Shown here piece by piece: positions 1 through 8,298 of a stretch of DNA of 64,000 bases. The stretch covers positions 1 to 64,000 of the forward strand of contig NZ_BNBI01000022.1 in the NCBI RefSeq assembly GCF_014655295.1. The letters run 5' to 3'. The DNA comes from Streptomyces fumanus (GTDB lineage Bacteria; Actinomycetota; Actinomycetes; Streptomycetales; Streptomycetaceae). Below the pieces are notes generated by a model. It ran no database searches. It was not told the origin of the DNA and worked only from the letters and a program-made list of their open reading frames with translations. Position numbers and translations under genes: made by a program. Within the stretch, counting starts at the first letter, position 1; each line of letters starts with the position of its first letter.

Positions 1-118
1 ACCGGACACAGCCCCGAGTACGCCCAGTACGAGGGACTGCGTCCGGCACGCCGAGAGCACGCACCAGACGCCGCGGGGCCCGCCCTCCGGGCGGACGAAG
101 GGACTTTGCGGACACGAC

Positions 119-787
119 CTAGAGCCGCTTCGGCGGCTCGCCGGGGTGCGGGTACGGGTACGGCTCCGGGTCTCGGGGGCCGAACAGCGACGTCAGGCCG
201 AGGTGGACGAGGAGCGCCGCGATCGGCCAGGCCAGCAGCGCGCCCTTGGCGCCGAGCTTCAGGGGCGCGGGGAAGGTCGTGCCCCGGCCCGCCTCCCGGG
301 CGTGCGCGATGACGTCCCCGGTGGGGCCCAGCCACACCCCGAGCCGCCAGGCCAGCAGCGAGCCGAGCAGCCCCCCGACGCCGAGCCCCACGACGATCGG
401 GACGCCGCCGCGCCGCCGCAGCACGAAGACGACCAGCGCGCTGAGCGCACCGAGGCCCAGACCGAGCAGGGTGAACGTGCCGTCGACGCCGATCGCCTGT
501 TCGCCCTCGGAGTCCTTGAGGTAGACCACCCAGCTCTTGTCGACCAGGTCGCCGACGAGCGGCACGCTCGGCGCCAGCCACCACCACAGCACCCCGAGCA
601 GCGCACCGCAGACGGTGACCGCCACGGTGGTCACGGCGGCCTCGCGCAGCTCGGTGCGCAGGCCGGGGCCGTCCGGTCCGGGCTCCTCGTGCGCGCCGGC
701 GGGCGGCGGCACCGGCGGGCCCTGGTACGGCGTCTGCGCGGACGAGTGGTCGTTCGGTGGCGGAGGCGGCGTCAGCGGTGCGGTCAC
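119..787 (-). CDS. DUF2567-type integral membrane protein
   Basis: A 222-residue protein of unknown function. The N-terminal 50 residues or so are rich in Pro and acidic residues and look cytosolic. Four hydrophobic segments follow (motifs GALLGVLWWWLAP, LGLGLGALSALVVFVL, IVVGLGVGGLLGSLLAW, LLAWPIAALLVHLGL). The segment VYLKDSEGEQAIGVDGTF between the first two is what I associate with the DUF2567 family of actinobacteria. The GTG start at 787 gives MTAPLTPPPPP; a longer frame to 913 is open, but its extra residues are Arg/Ser-rich shadow sequence. The gene lies 34 bp after the ABC permease on the same strand and may be its third cistron. Function unknown. Confidence 0.65.
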   Translation of the reverse strand: MTAPLTPPPPPNDHSSAQTPYQGPPVPPPAGAHEEPGPDGPGLRTELREAAVTTVAVTVCGALLGVLWWWLAPSVPLVGDLVDKSWVVYLKDSEGEQAIGVDGTFTLLGLGLGALSALVVFVLRRRGGVPIVVGLGVGGLLGSLLAWRLGVWLGPTGDVIAHAREAGRGTTFPAPLKLGAKGALLAWPIAALLVHLGLTSLFGPRDPEPYPYPHPGEPPKRL

Positions 788-821
788 CCTGCCATCGTGC
801 CAGGCCCGGCTGTGCGCCGCG

Positions 822-1730
822 TCACCGGACGGCGGCCCGCCGGTACGCCCAGGTCGCGACGGCCAGCGAGACCACGCCGACCCCCGCGCACACCGCGAGG
901 TCGCCCAGCACATAGGCCCAGTCGGGATGGTCGCCGAAGGTCCGGGCGAAGGCTTCCACGCCGTACGTCGAGGGCAGCAGGTCCCGGGCCAGCTTCACCG
1001 CCTGGGGCATCCGGTCGGCGGGCAGCACGCCCAGCAGCAGCGCCGCCGACATGCCGAGCTGCCCGAGCAGCGTGGCCAGTTCCGGCCGGGGCGCGAGCAG
1101 GCCGAGGGCGGCGCCGAGCCCGGCGAGCGCGGCACCGGCCAGCGGGATCACCGCGACGAGGATCCACAGGTGGGCCAGCGGCAGCCCGAACAGCAGACAG
1201 CCGGAGACGGCCGTCACCACCGTCCCCGGCACGGTGAAGGAGGCGTACGCCCCGGCCGCGCCCAGCACCACCGCGGCCGGCGGCACCGGCAGGGTGGCGT
1301 AGTGGTCGAGGCCGCCGCTGCCGCGCAACTGGCCGAAGTACTGGGCGAGCAGGTTGAGCGCGACGAACGCCACCACCAGCACCGCCGACCCGGCGACCAC
1401 GGCCCGCGCCTCGCCGCCGCCGTCCACCACCCCGCGCATCAGGATCATGATGCCGACGGACTGGAAGGTGGCGACGAACAGCAGCGGGATCCGCGCGACC
1501 CGGGCCCGGGACAACTGCGCCCGGTAGACGGCCGCCAGCGCGGGCCAGAGCCGCGCCCGCGGACCCAGCTCGGCCGGGCCGGCCGCTCCGTCCCCGGCGG
1601 CCAGGACACCGCCCGGCAGGACATCGGCGGGTACGACACTCACGTCGCGGTGCTCCTCTTCGCTCCGGCGGTCGTGCTGCGGGGTACGTACGGATGCGGG
1701 GGCCGGGGTGCTCAGGGCCCTGGCGTTCAC
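822..1730 (-). CDS. ABC-2 type transporter permease
   Basis: A 302-residue integral membrane partner of the ATPase encoded just upstream. About six hydrophobic segments follow an approximately 60-residue N-terminal tail, as in ABC-2 exporter permeases of drug or lipid transporters. The GTG start overlaps the ATPase stop in a GTGA arrangement (1727-1730), which implies translational coupling and a one-to-one complex. The open frame extends well upstream inside the ATPase gene, but that part is low-complexity shadow sequence. The substrate cannot be read from the sequence. A later GTG (residues VSVVPADVLPGG) is an alternative start. Confidence 0.8.
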   Translation of the reverse strand: MNARALSTPAPASVRTPQHDRRSEEEHRDVSVVPADVLPGGVLAAGDGAAGPAELGPRARLWPALAAVYRAQLSRARVARIPLLFVATFQSVGIMILMRGVVDGGGEARAVVAGSAVLVVAFVALNLLAQYFGQLRGSGGLDHYATLPVPPAAVVLGAAGAYASFTVPGTVVTAVSGCLLFGLPLAHLWILVAVIPLAGAALAGLGAALGLLAPRPELATLLGQLGMSAALLLGVLPADRMPQAVKLARDLLPSTYGVEAFARTFGDHPDWAYVLGDLAVCAGVGVVSLAVATWAYRRAAVR

Positions 1731-2746
1731 GCCTTCACCAGCCCCTGCCGCGCGGCCCCGCCCAGCGCCAGGTACACGTCCTCCAGGCTGGGGGTGGCCA
1801 GGGTGAAGTCGTCCAGGGCGGCGAAGGCGGCGCCGCCGGTGACGGTGGCCACCACCGCGCGGGCCTCCTCGGGGGCGAGCCGCAGCGTCCAGCGGCGGCC
1901 CGACTCCACTGTCCGGTCGCGCAGCGCGGCGACCTCGGGGACGTGCAGCGGCGCGGCCTCGCGCCACACCAGGTCGACCCGGACCTCGCCGGCCACCTTC
2001 TCCTTCAGCCCGGCGGGGCTGTCGCAGGCGATGACCCGGCCCCGGTCCAGGACGGCGACCCGGTCCAGGACCGTCTCGGCCTCGATGACGTTGTGGGTGA
2101 CCAGCAGGACGGTGGCGCCGTGCTCGGCGCGGCGCCGGTCGACGGCGGCCCAGACCGCGCGCCGTGCCACCGGGTCCATGCCGGTGGTCGGCTCGTCCAG
2201 TACGAGCAGCGGGCGCTGACCCACCAGCGCGGCGGCGAAGCAGGCCAGGCGGCGCTGGCCGCCGGAGAGCTTCTTCAGCGGGCGGGCGGCGAGCGGGGCC
2301 AGGCCCAGTTCGTCGAGGACGGCGTCCCGTTCGGCGCGGGCCCGGCGGGCGTCCAGGCCGCGCAGCCGTCCGGTGGTCTCGGCGGCCAGCGAGACGGTCA
2401 GCTCGTCCAGGGCGGTGGACTCCTGGCCGAGGTAGGCGAGGATGCGGGCGGCCCGCTCGGGGTGGCGGACGATGTCGTGGCCGAGGATCTCCACGCTCCC
2501 GGCGTCGGGCCGCATCAGCCCGGTCATCTGCCGGACCAGCGTGGACTTCCCGGCGCCGTTGGGTCCGAGCAGGCCGAAGATCTCACCGCGCCGGATGTGC
2601 AGCGTCACGTCGTCGGTGGCGCGGACCTCGGGGGTGGCGGGGGCGCCGCGGCGGCCGCGTACCGCCGGATAGGTCTTGGTCAGCCCCCGCACCACGCACA
2701 CGGCATCGCCACCGGGTCGAAGTGCCTGTGCCGCGCGCGTACTCAC
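1727..2746 (-). CDS. ABC transporter ATP-binding protein
   Basis: A 339-residue cytoplasmic ATPase of the DrrA/CcmA-like ABC-2 exporter type. It has Walker A GPNGAGKST, signature LSGGQRR, Walker B LLVLDEPTTGMD and the switch His in LLVTHN. An insertion between strands 1 and 2 (RGRRGAPATPEVRATDD) lengthens the usual N-terminal sheet. The roughly 100 residues after the nucleotide-binding domain (EVRVDLVWREAAPL onward) resemble the C-terminal extension of daunorubicin-resistance-type ATPases. Start GTG at 2746; no strong ribosome site is visible. It is the first gene of the ATPase-permease pair. Export function is inferred; the substrate is unknown. Confidence 0.88.
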   Translation of the reverse strand: MSTRAAQALRPGGDAVCVVRGLTKTYPAVRGRRGAPATPEVRATDDVTLHIRRGEIFGLLGPNGAGKSTLVRQMTGLMRPDAGSVEILGHDIVRHPERAARILAYLGQESTALDELTVSLAAETTGRLRGLDARRARAERDAVLDELGLAPLAARPLKKLSGGQRRLACFAAALVGQRPLLVLDEPTTGMDPVARRAVWAAVDRRRAEHGATVLLVTHNVIEAETVLDRVAVLDRGRVIACDSPAGLKEKVAGEVRVDLVWREAAPLHVPEVAALRDRTVESGRRWTLRLAPEEARAVVATVTGGAAFAALDDFTLATPSLEDVYLALGGAARQGLVKA

Positions 2747-2834
2747 AAGGGACGAGGGTACGGGGTCCGCCCTCGCGCACCGCGTCCGGGTCGGCCCATA
2801 AGGGTCGATTCGCGTGTCGCCCGGGCGGCGGGGC

Positions 2835-4055
2835 TCACCCGCCCGCGGCGGTGGGCTCGGTCGTGGTGCGCACCCCGATCTCGCGCCAGAACCCGGCCCG
2901 GATCGCGTACCGGTCGTGCTCGTCGATCTGGTCGTCCTTGTGGGCCAGCAGTCCGAAGCGGGCCGCGTAGCGCAGCAGCTCGCCGTCGATGCGGTGCGGG
3001 ACGCGGGGGTACATCGCGGACAGCTTCTGCAGATGGCTCTGGTCGCCGAGGCGCTCCACCCACCGGCGGGCGAACACCTGTCCGACCTCGTAGGGGTCGC
3101 CGCCGACGGTGGTGATGTCCTCCTCCCGGTCGGCCCAGCGCTGCTCGGCGGTGGTCAACTGGGCGAGCGTCGGCATCGAGGCGGCCTCGGGGGGCTCGGC
3201 CGCCGGCCGGTCCACCCAGCCCTTGTCGGAGGACCAGCGCAGGGTCGCGGAGGCGGGGGGCTGGGCGGGCTGGGGGCCGGGGGCGCGCAGGGCGGCCAGG
3301 TCCTTGGGGGTGGGGACGCCCTTGACGGCGGCGCCCCGCTCCTCGGAGCCGTTGCGCCCGGGGCCGGGGGCGGGGTGGGGCTGCTCCCCGGCGGTCCGCT
3401 CGGCCGCGGCGGCCAGCGCCGACTCGGGCAGCGGCGCGGAGAGGATCGCGGCGATCTCGGGGCGGGGCGCGGGCGGCGGGGCGCACACCCCGGTCAGCTC
3501 CTTGGCGCGGACCGCCTGGGTGATCCAGGCCCGGTCCAGGACCCGGCGCTCGTCGGCCTCGGCGACCAGGTCCTCGGACTGGTTGTAGTTGTTGTCGGCG
3601 GCCTGCACGGCCCACAGGTGGACGGCGACGCCGTGCTCCTTGGCGGCCATCATGCCCGGCAGCAGGTCCCCGTCGCCGGTGACCAGGACGATGTCGGAGC
3701 AGGCGCGGTTGCGGGCCAGCTCGGTCAGCTCGGCGTGCATGGCCGCGTCCACGCCCTTCTGCGCCCAGCGGCCGTCGCTGCGGGTCAGCGCGCCCAGCCG
3801 GACGGTGACCCGGGGCATCACGCGCAGCCTGCGGTGCTCGGGCTGCGGGACCCGGTCGGGAGCGCCGTCGAACCAGTAGATCCGCAGCAGCGGCTGCTGG
3901 GTGTCGGACTCGGCGCGTTCGCGCAGGCCCTGGATGAGGGCGGTGTGGTCCACGGTGATCCGGGACCGGGAGGGCTCCCCGGCGAGGAGACTGGCGGCGG
4001 CCCCCAGCAGATACCCGGCGTCCACCAGGACGATGCAGCGGTCCACGCGATCCAC
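2835..4055 (-). CDS. NYN (PIN-like) domain protein, putative ribonuclease
   Basis: A 406-residue cytoplasmic protein. Residues 1-165 form an NYN/PIN-like fold: the first acidic strand is IVLVDAGYLLG, and the second acidic cluster DIVLVTGDGDLLPGMMAAKEHG carries the Asp residues that bind metal in this nuclease superfamily. A Pro/Ala-rich linker of about 100 residues follows. A C-terminal globular part (HLQKLSAMYPRVPHRIDGELLRYAARFGLL) looks like a winged-helix or OST-HTH-like module. GTG at 4055 abuts a GGAAAGAGG ribosome site, so the GTG three codons later (4046) may be the real start. RNase activity is inferred from the fold; the target is unknown. Confidence 0.72.
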   Translation of the reverse strand: MDRVDRCIVLVDAGYLLGAAASLLAGEPSRSRITVDHTALIQGLRERAESDTQQPLLRIYWFDGAPDRVPQPEHRRLRVMPRVTVRLGALTRSDGRWAQKGVDAAMHAELTELARNRACSDIVLVTGDGDLLPGMMAAKEHGVAVHLWAVQAADNNYNQSEDLVAEADERRVLDRAWITQAVRAKELTGVCAPPPAPRPEIAAILSAPLPESALAAAAERTAGEQPHPAPGPGRNGSEERGAAVKGVPTPKDLAALRAPGPQPAQPPASATLRWSSDKGWVDRPAAEPPEAASMPTLAQLTTAEQRWADREEDITTVGGDPYEVGQVFARRWVERLGDQSHLQKLSAMYPRVPHRIDGELLRYAARFGLLAHKDDQIDEHDRYAIRAGFWREIGVRTTTEPTAAGG

Positions 4056-4268
4056 CCTCTTTCCGGGAGGTTTGCTTCGGGCTTGCTTCGAGTCTGCCCG
4101 ACCACGCGGGGGTTAACGGTCGGAACTCGATCTTCGGCGTGGCGTTTGCGGGCGGAGGGGACCCGACGGCCCGTGTCACGGACGGTAATTGCCCGACATG
4201 CGTTCTTTATCGGCCTGTGTGAATCTGAACGCGGCCCTGGCCCCTAACTTCCCACAGGAGGCACCACC

Positions 4269-4433
4269 ATGGCCAAGAACCGGAACAACCGTGACCGTAA
4301 GCAGCCCCGGGCCGAGCGCGCCGGGCAGGGCACCCAGGCCGTCCTGGACCGCGAGGAAGAGCTGGCCCCGCCGCTGGCGACGCCGGACGAGGCCCCCCGC
4401 GGCAAGCGGCGCAAGCGCTTCGGCCACAACTGA
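4269..4433 (+). CDS. small basic protein of 54 residues
   Basis: The product is very hydrophilic: it starts MAKNRNNRDRKQPR, has an acidic middle (LDREEELAPP) and ends GKRRKRFGHN. It has no Cys, no membrane segment and no signal peptide. Support for translation is an ATG preceded by CACAGGAGG at good distance (AGGAGG at about 4256-4261), a stop at 4431, and a 14-bp hairpin terminator 38 bp further on. It stands alone between the divergent NYN gene and convergent dnaE. The two basic clusters suggest nucleic-acid or ribosome contact, but that is a guess; I know no function for it. It is easily missed because of its size. Confidence 0.6.
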   Translation: MAKNRNNRDRKQPRAERAGQGTQAVLDREEELAPPLATPDEAPRGKRRKRFGHN

Positions 4434-4470
4434 TCCGCGGGCCGGGGGCCGTTGCGGCCCGGGTACGCGG

Positions 4471-4504
4471 CGAGGGGCGCGTCCGGCACCGGACGCGCCC
4501 CTCG
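4471..4504. terminator. bidirectional intrinsic terminator
   Basis: A perfect 14-bp inverted repeat, CGAGGGGCGCGTCC (4471-4484) against GGACGCGCCCCTCG (4491-4504), with a 6-nt loop. It lies between the small basic protein gene (stop at 4433) and dnaE (stop at 4523), which converge on it, and could serve both. There is no T-tract, as is usual in Streptomyces. Confidence 0.8.
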
Positions 4505-4522
4505 GCCGTCGCGGGAGGCCGG

Positions 4523-7500
4523 TCAGCCGGCCAGGCAGGACGGGCCGAGCAGCACCTTCAGGTCGCCGAAGAGGGCCGGGTCCGGCTTGACCCGGTGCCG
4601 GTCCAGCCGGAGCACGGTGGTCTTGGTCGGCCCCTGGAGCTTGATCCGGACCTCGCTGTCGCCCCTGTGGTGGGTGAGGATCTCGCCGAGGCGGCTGACC
4701 ATGGGCGGGGTGACGCGGGTGGCGGGGATGGTGAGCACCACGGGCGCGTTGGCCCCCGCGTTGGACAGGTCGGGGACCTGGAGTTCCATCGCGACCAGCC
4801 GGGGCACGTCCTCCCGCTTGTCCAGCCGGCCCTTGACGAACACCACGGCGTCCTCGACGAGTTGGGTCGAGACCAACTGGTAGGTCGCCGGGAAGAACAT
4901 GCACTCGATGGAGCCCGCGAGGTCCTCGACGGTGGCGATCGCCCAGGCGTTGCCCTGCTTGGTCATCTTGCGCTGCAGGCCGGAGATGATGCCGCCGATG
5001 GTGACCACCGCGCCGTCCGCGTGCTCGCCGCCGGTCAACTGGGAGATGCCCGCGTCGGCCTTGTCGGACAGGATGTGCTCCAGGCCGAAGAGCGGGTGGT
5101 CGGAGACGTACAGACCGAGCATCTCCCGCTCCTGGGCGAGCAGATAGGTCTTGTCCCACTCCTCGGTGGAGAACTCCACGTCCAGGCCGAAGCCCGGTTC
5201 GTCGTTCTGCTCCTCGCCCATGCCGCCGAAGAGGTCGAACTGGCCCTCGGCCTCCTTGCGCTTGACCGCGACCACGTTGTCGATCATCGGCTCGTACTGG
5301 GCGGTGAGGCCCTTGCGGGTGTGGCCCAGGGAGTCGAAGGCACCGGCCTTGATCAGGGACTCGGTGGTGCGCTTGTTGCAGACCACCGCCTCGACCTTGT
5401 CCAGGTAGTCCGGGAAGGAGGCGTACTTCCCCTTGGCCTTGCGGCACCTGATGATCGAGTCGACCACGTTGGTGCCCACGTTGCGCACGGCGGAGAGGCC
5501 GAAGAGGATCACGTCGTCGCCCTGGGCGGCGAAGTTGGCCTCGGACTCGTTGACGTTGGGCGGCAGCACCTTGATGCCCATGCGGCGGCACTCGTTGAGG
5601 TAGACCGCCGACTTGTCCTTGTCGTCCTTGACCGAGGTGAGCAGCGCCGCCATGTACTCGGCGGGGTGGTTGGCCTTGAGGTACGCCGTCCAGTACGAGA
5701 CCAGTCCGTACGCGGCGGAGTGCGCCTTGTTGAACGCGTAGCCGGCGAACGGCACCAGCACGTCCCACAGGGCCTGGATGGCCTCGTCGCTGTAGCCGTT
5801 GTTGCGGGCGCCGGACTGGAAGATGGTGAAGTTCTTCGCCAGTTCGTCGGGCTTCTTCTTGCCCATCACGCGGCGCAGGATGTCGGCCTCGCCGAGCGAG
5901 TACCCGGCGATGATCTGGGCGGCCTTCTGCACCTGCTCCTGGTAGACGATCAGGCCGTAGGTGACGTCCAGGACCTCCTTGAGCGGCTCCTCCAGCTCGG
6001 GGTGGATCGGGGTGATCTCCTGCTGGCCGTTCTTGCGCAGCGCGTAGTTGATGTGCGAGTTCATGCCCATCGGGCCCGGCCGGTACAGGGCCGAGACGGC
6101 GGAGATGTCCTCGAAGTTGTCGGGCTTCATCATGCGCAGCAGGGAGCGCATGGGGCCGCCGTCGAACTGGAAGACGCCGAGGGTGTCGCCGCGCTGGAGC
6201 AGCTCGAAGGTGGTCGGGTCGTCGAGCGGGAGGCTCAGGAGATCGATGTCGATCCCCTTGTTGGCCTTCACCATCTTGACGGCGTCGTCCATGATCGTGA
6301 GGTTGCGCAGGCCCAGGAAGTCCATCTTCAGCAGGCCGAGCGACTCGCAGCTCGGGTAGTCCCACTGGGTGATCGTGACGCCGTCGGTGTGCCGCACCCA
6401 GACCGGGACGTGGTCGGTGATGGTCTCGCTGGACATGATCACGCCGGCCGCGTGCACGCCCATCTGCCGCACCAGGCCCTCGACGCCCTTGGCGGTGTCG
6501 ATGACCTTCTTCACGTCCGGCTCGTTCTCGTACATCGACCGGACCTCGCCGGCCTCCGAGTACCGGGGGTGGCTGGGGTCGGTGATGCCGGACAGCGGGA
6601 TGCCCTTGCCGAGGACGTCGGCGGGCATGGCCTTGGTGATGCGGTCGCCCATCGCGTACGGGTAGCCCAGCACCCGCGCGGAGTCCTTGATCGCGTTCTT
6701 GGCCTTGATGGTGCCGTAGGTGCCGATCATGGCGACCTTGTCGGCGCCGTACTTCTCCGTCACGTACCGGATGACCTCGACGCGCCGGCGCTCGTCGAAG
6801 TCGATGTCGACGTCGGGCATGGAGACGCGCTCGGGGTTGAGGAACCGCTCGAAGATCAGGCCGTGCGGGATCGGGTCGAGGTCGGTGATGCCCATGGCGT
6901 AGGCCACGATCGAGCCGGCCGCGGAGCCCCGGCCGGGGCCGACCGCGATGCCGTTCTTCTTGGCCCACATGATGAAGTCGGCGACCACCAGGAAGTAGCC
7001 CGGGAACCCCATCTGGATGATGACGTCCATCTCGTACTCGGCCTGCTTCTGGCGGTCCTCGGGGATGCCGCCGGGGAAGCGGCGCTCCATGCCCCGGCGG
7101 ACCTCCTCCTGGAACCAGGTGACCTCGGTGTAGCCCTCGGGGATGTCGAACTTGGGCATCAGGTCGCGCTTCTCGAACATGCCCGTGGTGTCGACCATCT
7201 CGGCGATCAGCAGGGTGTTGGCGCACCCCTCCTGCCAGGCGTCGGAGGAGTCGATGGCGTACATCTCCTCCGTCGACTTCAGGTAGTAGCCGGTGCCGTC
7301 GAACTTGAAGCGGTCGGGGTCGGAGAGGTTCTTGCCGGTCTGGATGCACAGCAGCGCGTCGTGGGCGCCCGCCTCGTGGGCGTACGTGTAGTGCGAGTCG
7401 TTGGTGACCAGCGGGGGGATGCCGAGCTTCCTGCCGATCTCCAGCAGGCCGTCGCGGACCCGGTGCTCGATGTCGATGCCGTGGTCCATCAGCTCCAGGA

Positions 7501-8062
7501 AGTACCGGTCCTTGCCGAAGATGTCCTGGTAGTCGGCGGCGGCTTTGAGGGCCTCGTCGAACTGGCCGAGCCGCAGCCGGGTCTGCACCTCCCCGGAGGG
7601 GCAGCCAGTGGAGGCGACGATCCCCTCGGACCACTGGGAGATCGTCTCCTTGTCCATCCGGGGCCACTTCTGCAGCCAGCCCTCGGCGTAGGCGTCGGAG
7701 GAGAGCCGGAACAGGTTGTGCAGACCCGTCTTGTTCACGGCCCACATCGTCTTGTGGGTGTAACCGCCGGAGCCGGAGACGTCGTCCCGCTTCTGGTGCG
7801 GCTGGCCCCACTGGATCTTGCGCTTGTTCCGCCGCGACTCGGGGGCGACGTACGCCTCGATCCCGATGATCGGGGTGATCCCGGCCTTCTGCGCGGAGTG
7901 GAAGAAGTCGTACGCCCCGTGCAGGTTGCCGTGGTCGGACATGGCGATGTGGGTCATGCCCATCTCGTTGCACGCGTTGAACATGTCCTTCAGCCGCGCG
8001 GCACCGTCCAGCAGGGAGTACTGGGTGTGGACGTGCAGGTGCGTGAACGGCGGCTTGGACAC
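4523..8062 (-). CDS. dnaE: DNA polymerase III alpha subunit
   Basis: The 1179-residue replicative polymerase. Order of parts: an N-terminal PHP domain opening with FTHLHVHTQYSLLDGAARL; then the C-family polymerase core with PGRGSAAGSIVAYAMGITDLDP and the catalytic Asp strand MPDVDIDFDERRR; a fingers region; a helix-hairpin-helix segment near KAKGKYASFPDYLDKV; and an OB fold (VVTIGGIISGLQRKMTKQGNAWAI). Length is normal for actinobacterial DnaE1. The GTG start at 8062 follows an AGGAGG site at 7-nt spacing. The gene stands alone, divergent from the DUF2252 gene. It polymerises leading and lagging strands with the beta clamp. The PHP domain may provide proofreading, as in mycobacterial DnaE1; that is family knowledge. 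Confidence 0.98.
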   Translation of the reverse strand: MSKPPFTHLHVHTQYSLLDGAARLKDMFNACNEMGMTHIAMSDHGNLHGAYDFFHSAQKAGITPIIGIEAYVAPESRRNKRKIQWGQPHQKRDDVSGSGGYTHKTMWAVNKTGLHNLFRLSSDAYAEGWLQKWPRMDKETISQWSEGIVASTGCPSGEVQTRLRLGQFDEALKAAADYQDIFGKDRYFLELMDHGIDIEHRVRDGLLEIGRKLGIPPLVTNDSHYTYAHEAGAHDALLCIQTGKNLSDPDRFKFDGTGYYLKSTEEMYAIDSSDAWQEGCANTLLIAEMVDTTGMFEKRDLMPKFDIPEGYTEVTWFQEEVRRGMERRFPGGIPEDRQKQAEYEMDVIIQMGFPGYFLVVADFIMWAKKNGIAVGPGRGSAAGSIVAYAMGITDLDPIPHGLIFERFLNPERVSMPDVDIDFDERRRVEVIRYVTEKYGADKVAMIGTYGTIKAKNAIKDSARVLGYPYAMGDRITKAMPADVLGKGIPLSGITDPSHPRYSEAGEVRSMYENEPDVKKVIDTAKGVEGLVRQMGVHAAGVIMSSETITDHVPVWVRHTDGVTITQWDYPSCESLGLLKMDFLGLRNLTIMDDAVKMVKANKGIDIDLLSLPLDDPTTFELLQRGDTLGVFQFDGGPMRSLLRMMKPDNFEDISAVSALYRPGPMGMNSHINYALRKNGQQEITPIHPELEEPLKEVLDVTYGLIVYQEQVQKAAQIIAGYSLGEADILRRVMGKKKPDELAKNFTIFQSGARNNGYSDEAIQALWDVLVPFAGYAFNKAHSAAYGLVSYWTAYLKANHPAEYMAALLTSVKDDKDKSAVYLNECRRMGIKVLPPNVNESEANFAAQGDDVILFGLSAVRNVGTNVVDSIIRCRKAKGKYASFPDYLDKVEAVVCNKRTTESLIKAGAFDSLGHTRKGLTAQYEPMIDNVVAVKRKEAEGQFDLFGGMGEEQNDEPGFGLDVEFSTEEWDKTYLLAQEREMLGLYVSDHPLFGLEHILSDKADAGISQLTGGEHADGAVVTIGGIISGLQRKMTKQGNAWAIATVEDLAGSIECMFFPATYQLVSTQLVEDAVVFVKGRLDKREDVPRLVAMELQVPDLSNAGANAPVVLTIPATRVTPPMVSRLGEILTHHRGDSEVRIKLQGPTKTTVLRLDRHRVKPDPALFGDLKVLLGPSCLAG

Positions 8063-8176
8063 GTTCGGCCTCCTGGGAGAACTGTCGGCGACGGACCGGG
8101 AACGGTCCGGGGGGTCAGCGTCGAAGTCTATGCCTCGCGGCTGACACTCCGGGGGCTCGCCCGCGTACCGTCGTGC

Positions 8177-8203
8177 GGGGGCCCGCGTGTCGCGCGGACC
8201 CCC
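8177..8203. other. strong hairpin in the dnaE / DUF2252 intergenic region
   Basis: GGGGGCCCGCG (8177-8187) faces CGCGGACCCCC (8193-8203) with one mismatch and a 5-nt loop, inside the 236-bp gap between divergent dnaE and the DUF2252 gene. It is about 95 bp ahead of the DUF2252 start, so it is either a leader structure or a protein-binding site. It is unlikely to be a gene-end terminator. Confidence 0.35.
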
Positions 8204-8298
8204 GGGGGCGCGGGCACTCGCCCGGCCCCTCGCACGTTGACGGCGGTGGAGACCCGCTCCACCCGTGACGCACCACCCGCACCAGGAGGCACCCAGCG

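Noticed and set aside
1..118. A possible 3' end of a + strand gene and a CCGCCC-TCC-GGGCGG hairpin (80-94)
   Set aside because: The frame closing at 120-122 has poor third-position G+C bias, and the other open frame runs on into a shadow of the DUF2567 gene. Too short to decide.
4176..7973. Very long open frames (over 1000 residues) across dnaE on both strands
   Set aside because: Composition is Arg/Gly/His low complexity and there are no ribosome sites; they are shadows of dnaE caused by high G+C.
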